DNA from: Brachionus manjavacas
Taxonomy: Eukaryota > Rotifera > Eurotatoria > Ploima > Brachionidae
Reading direction: 5' to 3'
Assembly (NCBI GenBank): GCA_019054805.1
Contig: JAHQIY010000025.1
Coordinates: 310,001-374,000, forward strand
Length of the DNA stretch: 64,000 nt
In this document: positions 21,901-32,983 of the stretch, in pieces
Position numbering within the stretch: the first letter of the stretch is position 1
How the letters are laid out: every line of letters starts with the position of its first letter
The notes under the pieces: generated by a model
Database searches by the model: none
Told to the model about the DNA's origin: nothing
The model's input: only the letters and a program-made list of their open reading frames with translations
Made by a program: the position numbers and the translations under genes

Positions 21901-24900
21901 GCGTGCTGGCGAAAATCTTTTGAAGCCACTCTGTTCAATTCAAATCAAATGAACACCAATATTGGATATCGTGGTCGACGTCTTCTAGAAATTGTTCACA
22001 CTGGCAAGTTAATTTACTTTTTTTTTTTTTTTTTTTTTTTAATAATTCTTTGGAGGATGCAAATTATTTTGGTATCTAATTTTTTAATTAATAGTATCTA
22101 ATTATAATAAAAACAAAAAATATCTAAATCAATTATTCAGTATCTAATAAACTAAAATAACAATTTGCTCGAATTTACCGACATGTCGTTAAATAATCTT
22201 GTATAATGTTATAAGACCCTGTCGTTAATTTTGAATACCCAGGTATAATGAAATGTCGTTAAAATCGAGCAATTACGTTAAGTATAAAAAAAATCACTAG
22301 AAAGTCAAAATGACAAAGAGAAATGTGAAAGAGAAATAAGCTAATGCTAATGCTTATAATTTTCAGTTAACAAATTGATAAACACTTATTTACTTCGTCT
22401 ATTTGGTTTCGATGTTACAGTGCTGCTACGATACCTTGAATTCACCATATTTTACGTAAATTATGGTAAATTCACGATATTTTACCATATTTACCGTAAA
22501 ATATGGGAATCTAAAAAAGGGTATTTTTCGTAAAATACCGATAATTACTGTAAAATTCAGTGAAAAAAAATTTCCAAAATATCTCGAAAAAAAACCGATT
22601 TTCATTAAATAAAATTTTTTTATGAATTTTTGAAAAAGGAAAACAAAAAAAATTTTTTTGACAAAAATTGACGTAAATTTCGGTAAATTCTTGTAAAAAA
22701 AGGTAAAAAATGGTAAAAATTCAACAGAAAAGGAAAAATGGATTTTTTATTATTTCATTCAATTTTTTTTCTAAACAAATTAAAATATATAATGTTTTAA
22801 ATATTTATTTTCAAGAATTAATATTTAAACATTATTTACAAAATAAATTTTCTAGCTTTTTTTGCTTTTAAGCTGTTAGCTGTCTTGTCCCAAGCTTCTT
22901 TGGATGTTGATCCTTTTGGAATAAATTTAACAAGCCCAGCTTTTTAAAAAAATTTATGTCTAACTTTTGATTTCATTTAAAGCATACTATTTTACTTTTG
23001 ATATTAAGCATTTCAAAAAATTTTGACAGTTGAAAAATGTAAGAAATATATAAAACATCTTAAATATTTAAAAAATATTAAAAAATTAGGCCTTTGGTTC
23101 TGGCTAAAAAAAGTGAACCGTAGATTTTTTTGGTTATTTTTTATTTGAAAGATCTGTGCAGCAAAAACTAAAAGTCCTACGGTTAATGTCTTAATTTTGC
23201 GTGAACGAGCAAAATTTTGTCCTAGAAAATACTAGAACGGAGTTTAATTTATTATTCATTTGTGATTTAAGGAGTGATCCGTGTTTTAGCAATAACCGCT
23301 AGAGCTCCTTCAGAATAAATTAAAAAAAAAATAAAAATAGAGTTAATAAAATAAGATAAAATAAAAATAAAGTAAATAAGCTTAAAAAAATGTTAAGAAA
23401 GCTTAAAAGACAAATATTGAAATAGGTTGTTACATGTGGCAGATGTTTACATAGTTAAAGCTTCATGAAAAAAAAAGTAGGAAATAGTAAGGTAGCAATT
23501 ACACAATGGAGTTGGATATTCAATATATCTTGATTCGAAACTTTGTTTGTATTCCTCCACAAGTCTGACAAAAAATGGAATAGAATGACTCAGTCCTGTT
23601 CCAACATATCTCTCACTCAACACAAAAAGCCGATTCGAGACTTTTGTAATTTTAGTTTATTTAATTACTAACAGTCATGATGCAACATGTTGGAAGGAGT
23701 ATCATATTTTAATAAGATAAAATATTAAAATATATATATTTTAATTAATGGATAGATCTGACTGCTATATTCTGAATTGCTTGTATTTTTTTGGTATAAT
23801 TTTCTGAAAATGAATTTAAGCAAGGAAAAGTAAAGTCTAAAATTGATCTGACTAAAGATTCATATAAATTTCCTAGTGTATTTTGATTAAGAAACCATTT
23901 TTTGTTTCACAATATCTTATTTCACAATACAATATCTTAAACTGAACCGAAAAAACTTTTATTGTTCTATTTGATATGTTTATGTTTCTGAATCACTCAT
24001 GTTGTTAAAAAAATTAATTATCTTATAAATTAAAACTTATCAATTAAGTAGATTTACATTTTTTAATTGAGTAGAAATTCATGTTACATTAGATACTAAA
24101 AAATTATATTAGATATTAACAAATTTTTAACATACTATTCAATTATTTTGTTTTTAATTTTATTACATTTTCTACTCTATATATTAAATCTTTTTCAATT
24201 TATGTCTTTTCAACTTTCATTTTTTTAGCTTATTTACTCTATTTTGATTCTTTTTTTTATCTAATTTTATTAACTTTAATTTTATTTTTATTTTATTTTT
24301 AATTTATTCTGAAGGAGCTTTAACTCGGTACAGAAAACAAATAAATAAAAATAATTAAATAAAATAATACTTTGACAATTAGATACTAAAATGAATAAAA
24401 TGTGATACTAAAATAAATTATAGCCATTCTATAAACTATACCAGACTTGTTCAAAAGTCGTAAGGGCTCGCAAGTCAAATTATTTTGTCATCTTACTAGA
24501 CTAATTTAATTCTTATCTTATATTTTTTGGTTGTAAAAAAGACATAATACTTCCTAGTTTTAAACGTCATTTTAAGCCATAATGATTTTACGTAAATATG
24601 CGTAAATTTACACGAAAATTAAAAAAACACATTTTTACGTTAAAGATAGTTTTGTAGCTTGAGTCAATCAAAATGCAGATCTAAAAAGAAAATTAAAAAA
24701 AAAGTTTTATTAATATTTATTTCTATCTAGTAAAAAATTATCTAGTAATTCGTAATAACAGGTAATCAAAATAAAAGAAATTGAAAAATGGAAATTGGTC
24801 TAATCATTTAAAAAACTTAAGCTAAATTGGATAAAATTAAATACTATTCAAAAATATACGATGCCTTCATTACCGCCCATCAAGTTTTAACCTATTTTTT

Positions 24901-27608
24901 TAATTTAACAAATAATTTTTTCAATATACCCCTTTCAGTTTCTAATTATTTTTTTCTTACTTTTGTAGTGTAAATAATGTCTTTTGACTCTTAAAACTAA
25001 ATGCATTCTTGTATTTCTTTAATTTTTCCTTTTATAGCGCAAAGTGCTTCTATAGGCGACCTCCTAGTAGGCCTTTTTTTCTAAAATTTACATGCAAAAA
25101 TTTTAAATTCTAATTAAAAAAAGCTGAAAAAGATTCAAAAAATTAATATTCAAGGCGAAAAAATAAAAAAAATAATGGCTTTATTAGTCCTTTCGATAAT
25201 AAAGCTAAAAAATTGGTAAATTAACGTAAAATTATGGGAATTTTGGTAAAAAGACGATAAAAAAAATCGTCACATGAATAATTAAATTAAAGATATTGAT
25301 TTGTTAAATTTTTAATTAATTTTAATTTTAATTAATGGTTCTCTAATCTACAATATATATATCTCGAATAACTAAACCAGGACTCAGTCCCGGATCCCGT
25401 TTAATGATAATTTAATCAATGATATATTTTTTTTTTTTTTAATAAAATAATTTTAGGGATTTACCCCTAGGACTATCCCGAACGGCTTATCGCCTTCTTT
25501 TCAGTCCTCATGTAATATAAAAATAGAAAATTTAAAAATAGTAATTAGGTTATATATAAAAATGATGTATACAAAAAAATGCTAAATTTTGTTTCTAAAT
25601 AAAACTCGTATCTTTTTCTTAAAAAAAAAAAATTATTCAATTTTCGTATAAGAAGATTTCGAGTGGAGTTGTGGTTTTGCTAACAGGGCTTACAAGGTAC
25701 GTATTTTTATACACATTTATATCTTTTGTGTTAAGTGGGTCGAGTCTTTCTTTTCTCTTCATATATTTTATGAAAAGTTCCTTAAGTCTTGGTTCAACCA
25801 TTTCAATATCTAGTTTTTTGATGAATCTGACTCGTTTTCGTTTTAAATTTGAAGAAACGAATCTGTTTTAGCGCTTTTGTTTGCATGATTTGTAATTTTT
25901 TATAGAAGTTAAATCGATTTGTTAATCAATGATATGACCGCTTAATATTTTACCTTTACGTATATCTACGTAAAATCATTATGACGCAGCAATACTGTAG
26001 TGAAATTCAAGTCTGAGCTCTAAACTACATTAAATTGTTATTTAAGTTTTTTGTTTTTTTTTTGCAAGATAATCATTATCTATAATAAAAAATTTTTTTT
26101 AATTCTTGAATTTAATGAAATCTAAATCTAAATCTTAAATTTTAAAATTATTTTTTTGAACAATAAATACATAAATAAAAAAGTGTCAATATTAATTAAT
26201 TCATATTTGAAGTGTGTTTTATATTTATGAAAAAGTCCAACTAATTTCTTTAAAAAAATCTAATAAATTTTTTTTTTGGATTCGAATTAAATAGATTTTT
26301 ATTCATCTTTTTTTTTCTTTTTTAAACAGTACCGTGCTAGATTTGTTCAATCTAAATTTCGGTCAAATGTTGCTCTTTTTGTAAATGTTAAATTAATTTA
26401 TCAATAGTTGGATGGCAATCAACATCCTGAGATAAAATACGGATAGGTTTTTTCATAGTCATTTTCGGTACGAAAAGCTTAGTAATTGAAATCTGTGTAA
26501 TTAATTATTCAGTTAGAAAATTTTAAAAAATAGTTTCAATTTTTAAAACAAATTATCATGCAATTTTTACAGAAAAATATCAAGCTAAAGAACAATTTAA
26601 ATTGACTTATAGATGACATTATTTTTAACTTTGTCCAAGTTTGAATTAAACTAATACTAAAAAATTTCAACTTAAGCTATTTAAACACCATAAATTTTAT
26701 TAGGTGTATTTGAGTGTAACAGTAACTGCAAGTGTGATTACCGTTGTTCAAATCGAGTTGTTCAGAATGGAATATCAGTAAGGTTGCAGCTGTTTAAAAC
26801 CAATAGCAAAGGCTGGGGACTGAGATGTTTGGATGACATTCCGAAGGGAACTTTTATTTGCAATTATTCAGGACATTTGATTACCGAAGAAATTTCTGAT
26901 ATCAGAGGTCGAGAGCTTGGAGACGAATATTTTGCTGAACTTGACTTTGTTGAATATTTGAAACGATCACAGAATGGAATTGTTAAAAATATTGAGGAAA
27001 TTTCTAATAAAAACTCTGATGTAGACGAGAGTAATCAAAAAATTATACAAAAAAAAGCCAATAGCAGACTAAAAGAGTATCAACGGCCAAAACAGCAACA
27101 AAATGCAAACAAGAAAAATTCCAACTTTGAAGAAACTTTTTATATTCTGTTAGACAGCGATGAAGACGAACAAGATAGATCCAACCCAAACACAATTCCA
27201 ATAAGTAAAAAGGAAGACGAATACAATAAAAACAGAGTTTTAAATCGACAACAAAAGGAAAAAAAAATGGTCTCATCAATTAATTCAAATCGTTTTTTTA
27301 CAAATCAAAATAACAAATTTTTTTTCGAGAATTATATGCTTGATTCAAGCGTTTTTATAATGGATGCCAAAATTCTCGGCAACATTGGTCGTTATTTTAA
27401 TCACTCATGCTCGCCAAACATTTTCGTTCAAAATGTTTTTGTTGACACTTATGATTTACGTTTTCCATGGATAGCTTTTTTTGCCAACCACGCTATCAAA
27501 GCCGGCACGGAACTCTGTTGGGATTATAACTATACAATCGGTTCAGTTCAAGATAGAGTTTTATTTTGTCACTGCAATGCTAGTAACTGTCGTGGTCGGC
27601 TCTTATAA
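18964..27608 (+). CDS. SETDB1: SETDB1 (Eggless/ESET) histone H3K9 methyltransferase
   Basis: Two exons, 18964-22003 and 26704-27608, encode 1314 residues, close to the vertebrate length. In order: an N-terminal helical region; an acidic low-complexity stretch; Tudor-like repeats near residues 375, 550 and 650 (GMRCLALKDRNRFKW, SRVVTLYQMKI, NDLVQVFFNNRWC); a methyl-CpG-binding-like domain near 835-885 (GWQRHIGN, then FIRYVTPCGRMLRS); a cysteine-rich pre-SET domain from about 965 (GCNCIDNC, CACW, then CNSNCKCDYRCSNR across the splice); and a SET domain split by an Asn/Lys-rich insert of about 130 residues. The catalytic NHSC (about 1246), the WDYNY stretch and the post-SET CHCNASNC ending in GRLL are all intact. 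The enzyme trimethylates H3K9 and silences genes and transposons. The only phase-compatible 5' splice site is GCAAGT at 22004, a GC-AG intron. AATAAA occurs at 27723. Confidence 0.93.
19825..19864 (+). repeat. 12-bp coding minisatellite in SETDB1
   Basis: Three tandem copies of TATGATAGAGAT encode YDRD repeats in the acidic linker. Their number is likely to vary between individuals. Confidence 0.75.
22156..22281. mobile_element. MITE-like element, about 125 bp, copy 1
   Basis: The ends are inverted repeats: ATTTGCTCGAATTTACCGAC on the left and GTCGTTAAAATCGAGCAATT on the right. A second element of about 125 bp with the same plan (GACATGTC core, TAACGTAAT ends) occurs at 41541-41665. The size, terminal repeats and lack of coding suit a non-autonomous DNA transposon. 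Confidence 0.6.
22430..22735. repeat. TTACGTAAA / GGTAAAAT motif cluster
   Basis: Imperfect, often palindromic repeats of TTTACGTAAA and GGTAAATT alternate over about 300 bp. Similar clusters lie at 24577-24650, 25945-25990 and 37600-37700. The left edge (ACAGTGCTGCTACGA near 22419) recurs inverted near 25984 (TACAGTATTGCTGCGTC on the minus strand), so the clusters may mark ends of a larger element of about 3.6 kb. Confidence 0.4.
23285..24360. repeat. Inverted pair of retroposon ends with a coding remnant
   Basis: The left arm (23285-23360) and the right arm (24270-24360) are inverted repeats of about 75-80 bp built on CTCCTTCAGAATAAATTAAA and continuing in AT-rich sequence. The arm sequence also ends repeats at 42712 and 6600, so it looks like the 3' terminus of a dispersed family and these would be two copies in opposite orientation. 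On the minus strand at about 23500-23650 there is a short coding remnant (RYVGTGLSHSIPFFVRLVEE). A related but more decayed remnant lies at 42930-43080. Confidence 0.5.
25356..25420 (-). repeat. Dispersed repeat, copy 2
   Basis: This is the reverse complement of the repeat at 10231-10301, with a few substitutions (AACTAAACCAGGACTCAGTC). It lies in the large SETDB1 intron. Confidence 0.5.
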
Positions 27609-30600
27609 AAATGGTGACGTCAATTAATTTTATTCTCAGGTTCTCAAAATAACAAATATCTAAATCTTAAATGCAAATACGAATGATTGATAATTAGAAT
27701 GATTGTAATTCTTTTATAGCATGAATAAATGTCAAATATTTAAATTTCTAAATTTAAAAAATAATCCGAATTTTATTATTATCAGTAAGAAATTTTTTTC
27801 AATATTTTCAAATTTTTTTATTTAAGTAATTGCTCAATTAATATTTTTATGGAATTAAACTAAAATAAAATTTGAAAAATAATTTATTATATTTAATAAT
27901 GATCTTGGAGCGGTAGATGATCATACTAAATAATAATTGAAATAATCTTTGTATATTGCCTTTTTTGTTAAAAAAACAAAGCTAAGCCGACTCTTGCAAT
28001 TTATAAAACTTTAATTGTTGCAAAGTATAAAGTAACTTATTTTATAGCTAAACAAATGAGAAATAAAAAGTTCTTTTCAACTTTATTTCTACTTGATTTA
28101 TTTTAATAACATTTGAGCTTTGTTCTTAATTAATTAAAAAATAAAAGAATTTAATCTTGCATTACCAGCTAATAAAACTTGAAATAAATTTAAAAAAAAT
28201 TTTTTTTATTAATCTTTAATGAAATATTATTTCAAATATTAAATGAAGTTTTTCAAGCTGTATAGCATGTTAACATGTTTCAATAAAATCAAGTCTTTTA
28301 AGACTTAAAAATTGAAAAATAAATTTCAAATTCAATTTAATTCGATATAAAAAATTTATTGAAACATATAAAAATCTCATGAAATTTATATTTTTTATTT
28401 GAGTTGTTCAAAAGTCACAAGTCTCTAGTCAAGTCCAAGTCCGGGCTTTTTTTTTCAAAAGTCCGAGTCAAAGACTTTTATTTTTTTTTTGATGAATATC
28501 ATGACTAGAAAAATTCTTTAAGTATTTTAAAATAATAAATTGTCTTAATCTTGATGAATCGACGATCCAAGATTCCAAAGTTAATTTTTTCTCTGGTTTC
28601 TAAACTATAGATAAAGCATTTTTATTGCTTAAAATGATCGTGAGATTTATTTTATGTTTAATCAATGCGAAGGGACAAATGAAATTTTTTCTGTTCCTGG
28701 TAGTTTTTTTTTAATAAGATTTTAAAATCTGGACTTGGACTTTTTTTAATGACTTGGACCTTAATTAGGAACTTTTAAACAACTCTGTTTTTCATCGATG
28801 AAAATTCGATTGAATTTTTTTTTTTCATTGATCTCACATCAAATTTTAATTGACTGAGAATTCTTATGCTCAACTGATTATTTTAGAGTCGATTTTTAAA
28901 GAATCATTTTACAAGCATTCATATGCTTATTTTTGTCAGTATATTAAGATTCAAAATAAAATCATAATTAATTCTTTTTATAAAAAAATAACTTTTATTT
29001 TCACTAAAAATTTTACTTTCAGGAATTATTTTCTGTAAAAAAATTTCTTTTTATTTAGATTAATGTAAATTATTGTTTAAATTATCTCTTTTTAAAAAGT
29101 AGCTTGAATACTAATATCTATGTAACAATAAGAGCTTGAAAAGCTAATCAGATATTTTAAGTAGAAAATGCATGAAGATTCAGCTTAATGTTTTGTTTTT
29201 TGTTGTCATGTTTGTTGACAATTTTTTTATTTTTTCATAGTTTTTTAATTAAAAAAAAACAATTTAGATTACAAATTCATTTTTTATATTAGAAAATTAT
29301 ATTGAAATAAAAAATTAAAATTCAAAAAATTCATTCTTTCTCGGAAAATTAATTTTCATTGAAAATATGTTTTAAAGGTTAGCCTAACGAGGCTTGAATT
29401 TCTTGTTCAATAAACAAAAAATTAAATCTAAAATAAATTTGAATAACCCTTTTTCTTTTCAAGATTATGCTTAGTGAATTTTTAACTATTGTAAAGAAAA
29501 TCAAAATTTCAAGTCCATAAAAAATATCCACGAAAAATAGGTGTAATAAATTATTTCAATTCTAATTTTAAGTTTGAAATATTGAAGTTAATTTATTAAG
29601 ACCTTTGTTGAATACATAATATTACGCACAAAAGCCTATAAGGTCCATTTTTTTGAATAATTTAGCATAATATAAAATTTTAACTCATCGACAAGAGCTC
29701 AACAATTTTATATTCATATTTTGATGAGGATATTTAAAATTTTAAAAAATATTTCGGCTTTAGCCATTTTTTCCTATTTGAAAATCTCTTTTTTTTTCGT
29801 TCTCTCAAATTTTTTAGGACCAGTTTATTTTGGGCATTTACAGCTAAAAAAATATTTAAAAATTAAAAAAGGTTTAATTAAAACTAATCTTTAAAATAAA
29901 CTCGTTTTAGTTACCAAAGTAAAAATTTTCAGGTGTCGGTCTACAAATTTAATCGTTTGTAGCATTTTAAAATTACTAATAAATTTGAATTTTCTTTTCT
30001 TCATTTTATTTTATTAAATTTTGTATTTGGTAAATTTAATTGACATGGGCATGCTTCAGTACAACATTACTAGCAGTAAATTCAAAATAGCAAAGTTTTT
30101 TTTCAGATTAAACGTTTATTTGGTCAAAATTTTATTCATGCCAAAAAATTTAAGTTATAAAATCAACATCTAGTAGCTCAATTTATCGAATTCCTTTGAG
30201 AAATCAGGAAAGACTACGTAAAGGAAGATTACTGGTATATCCTTGAGCAAATGTTCCATCTAATGTCTTATTAGTCTTTCCACTATTTTACAAGAGACGT
30301 TTACATTTCGACAATCCAGATAAAAATTAGCCGGGAAGAGTTAAGATAAGTTTTTGAAGATAAAATCTAATTCTAGAACAACCAAAAAAAATTAAACAGA
30401 TCACTGTCGTTAAGACTAGAAAAAAAATTTTCTGTAAAAACAATTTAAAGTGAAAAAAATTGTCATACTTTTGTATCTCAACTAAAAAAATCTAATTAAA
30501 TCAATTTAAAAAACAAAAATTGCTTAAATTTTTTTTTAGATTTATCAAAATTTTATTTCTTTTTTTATTTCGGTGTTTTCGATCAAATAATGAAAAAATG

Positions 30601-30651
30601 TCATTAACTCTATGAAAAATGAACACTTAATTCAATCGATGTTAGTTTGAT
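27609..30651. other. Intergenic region between SETDB1 and the bZIP gene
   Basis: Apart from the MITE-like element at 28401-28786, no coding stretch or RNA gene is seen. Sequence composition is extremely AT-rich. The bZIP promoter should lie near the right end. Confidence 0.5.
28401..28786. mobile_element. MITE-like element with GAGTTGTTNAAAAGTC ends, copy 1
   Basis: The left end is GAGTTGTTCAAAAGTCACAA and the right end is its approximate complement (GGAACTTTTAAACAACTC). Subterminal AAGTCCAAGTCCGG motifs occur at both ends. The interior (TCATGACTAGAAAA, TAAATTGTCTTAATCTTGAT) is found reversed in the element at 33576-34012. No coding capacity is present. Confidence 0.65.
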
Positions 30652-32983
30652 ATGATGGTGCAAAAGGATTATAAGCAAGATAGAACTTTATTTTATGAAA
30701 AAACAGACATTTATCGCAATAACCAAAATTCAGCTAATTTTCACGAAATTGTATTTAATAAACAAAAAGTTAATAATATGAATTCAAATTTCTCACCGAA
30801 CCAAATACAAGTTCAAAATCTTAATTTTTATGACCAAAATTTTCAATATTCAAATTATTACAATTGTATTACAAATGCTTCTCAGCAAAGGAATAGCTTA
30901 CAAAATCAGTCAAAACTATCTAACTATACAAATTTAGCCAATTCATTATCGAAAAATTCTCAATTTTTACGCAATATTCCAAATGAACACGAAAATTTAA
31001 CTAATGTTTGTACTTCTTCTTCATCTAAACAAAGTAAGCAAAAAATTTAGTTTTTAAATGTTAGAGGGAAGAGAAAGATTTAAGATATGAAAATGTGTAT
31101 CCTATTTTGTTGTTTAAAGTGTTCAAAAGGCGCTTTTATTTCTGTCGGAATTGCAATTCATTTTGAGAACATTCTATGTTTAGAATTTTTAGAAACACGT
31201 TTATGAAAATGTGAATAAAATTCATAAATTCTCCATTTTTTTTTTATTTCGTTTCAAACTATTTCATAATCTAATCAAAAATTGATTACTTTAAGAGAAA
31301 TGCTAAGATTAAAATAAAAAATGATCTATCTAAAAATTAGATTTTCGTTGTTGGTTATTGTTTTTAAACTGGTTAAGGTCTTGCATTGAAATTTTTAAAG
31401 TAGCATCAAGAAAGCCATTTAATTTGTTAATTTTATTTTACGTAAAATTTTTAACTTATTATAATAATAAATTTGTGCTTTGAATTCTTATTTCAATTTA
31501 ATTGAAAAAAGGCAAACAAATTTTTGTTTCATAATAAAACATTAATTTTAAACATGAAAAATTATTTTTAAAAACCAGAAATATTTTTTAAAGATAAAAT
31601 TTTTGTGATTAGAAAAAGAAATGTTTGTTAATCCGAGTGCACAAAATAAGCAAAAAAATTCATCAGAAAAAGATACTGATGACAATCGATTTCCAACTGA
31701 TGGTCTTAAAACCCTTTTAAAAAATTCAGAATTGCTTGAAGTATTGCTTAAACCTCTTGGCAAATGTGACCAAACAAATTCTGAAAACACTTTAACAGAG
31801 AGTAGTGATATACAATTAGACCTAGATCTTAATTTAACTGATGAAGCTAATTCAAAGTCTCTGTTCGACTGGGATAGTCATGATTATTTGTCTGAAAGTA
31901 ATTCAATCTCTTCCATCTTTTTTTTTTTTTGTTGGAGGATAAAATTAATTAAAACTTTTAGTGAAAACTGCCAAATCAAATTCTGATGTAGATGGAGCAA
32001 AATGTTATGGAAATGCCTTTTTGGGTCAAAACTTATGGGACAAAAGCGACCTGTTTCAATCAGAAAAATTTGGCGTCAAATTTGAATGTCTCGAAATGGA
32101 TGAATTTTTGAACGAAAATGGCTTGAATGAAACAGACGTCGAATTTTTAGATCAAATACAAAAGTTTGATAATTTAAATTCTTCATTAATGACAGAAACA
32201 CTAAGTACCAACTCAAACAGCACAACAAATAACTCAACAGTTTCATTATCACCCAAGTCTTCGAGTATTTCGACTTCACCATCAAATAACATTCACCATA
32301 ATGACCACAATAACAGAATTTCAAATTTAACAACTCTAAATGTGGTTTCTTCGTCAAATTCAAACCTTGCCAATTCTCAAAACAATCAGATTACCAAAGG
32401 AAATCCACAAAGTGTTCAGCATCAAACAATTAACATAAAGAGTAAAGAAGGTAACAATATTTCAATGATACTTTTGACATTTTAATTTTATTTTCATTTG
32501 GATTAGATGACGGTAAAAAATTGGAATCTTACAAAAGTAACTTTGATTGGAATCTAAATTTAAATGAAAGCACCATTGACTCCATTTCGGACTACGAATT
32601 CGACACAAAATCAAAAAAATTCTACGAGGACGACCAAAAACCGCAGCTAGTAATGAGAAAGTCCAAAAAAGTTTGTTTTTGATTCAAGATTACATTTATC
32701 AAAGGTTTTATTAGATATTTAAAATTTTAAGCAGTTCGTTCCTAATGAACTTAAGGACGAAAGATATTGGGCAAGACGCAGAAAGAACAATATGGCGGCA
32801 AAAAGATCAAGAGATGCACGAAGAATGAAAGAGAATCAAATTGCTGTACGTGCATCATATTTAGAAAGAGAAAACGACAATTTGCGCAAGCAATTAGAAG
32901 AGTTCAAACGGGAAACAAAATTACTCAAAGCAAAATTGGCGCGCTATGAAACAGACGTTCAAAATGAAAACTGTCTCAAATGA
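30652..32983 (+). CDS. PAR-domain bZIP transcription factor (HLF/TEF/DBP/Pdp1 family)
   Basis: Exons 30652-31033, 31613-31897, 31962-32450, 32507-32670 and 32735-32983 give 522 residues. The C-terminus has the hallmark extended PAR basic region and leucine zipper: [40 protein letters not shown], then heptads to LARYE. Upstream, [20 protein letters not shown] and the acidic, Leu-rich [12 protein letters not shown] with WDKSDLF nearby match the proline-and-acidic-rich conserved blocks. Such factors bind TTAYGTAA-type sites as dimers and serve circadian, metabolic and developmental programmes. Between these blocks lie long Asn/Ser-rich stretches. Three of the introns are only 56-64 bp. The donor after exon 4 is GTTTGT. 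The first exon's start (an ATGATG pair at 30652) is the most upstream in-frame choice, and alternative first exons are possible. Confidence 0.9.

Larger units (their letters stand above)
22004..26703. other. SETDB1 intron filled with repeats
   Basis: This 4.7-kb intron has a GC-AG boundary. It contains a 125-bp inverted-repeat element (22156-22281), clusters of TTACGTAAA-like motifs (22440-22735, 24577-24650, 25200-25265, 25945-25990), an inverted pair of retroposon 3' ends (23285-24360), a dispersed repeat (25356-25420) and many A/T runs. No independent gene was found. Confidence 0.6.

Noticed and set aside
22004-22101. SETDB1 reading through to a stop at 22101
   Set aside because: The text after 22003 is a poly-T run and hydrophobic nonsense, whereas the pre-SET domain continues perfectly at 26704.
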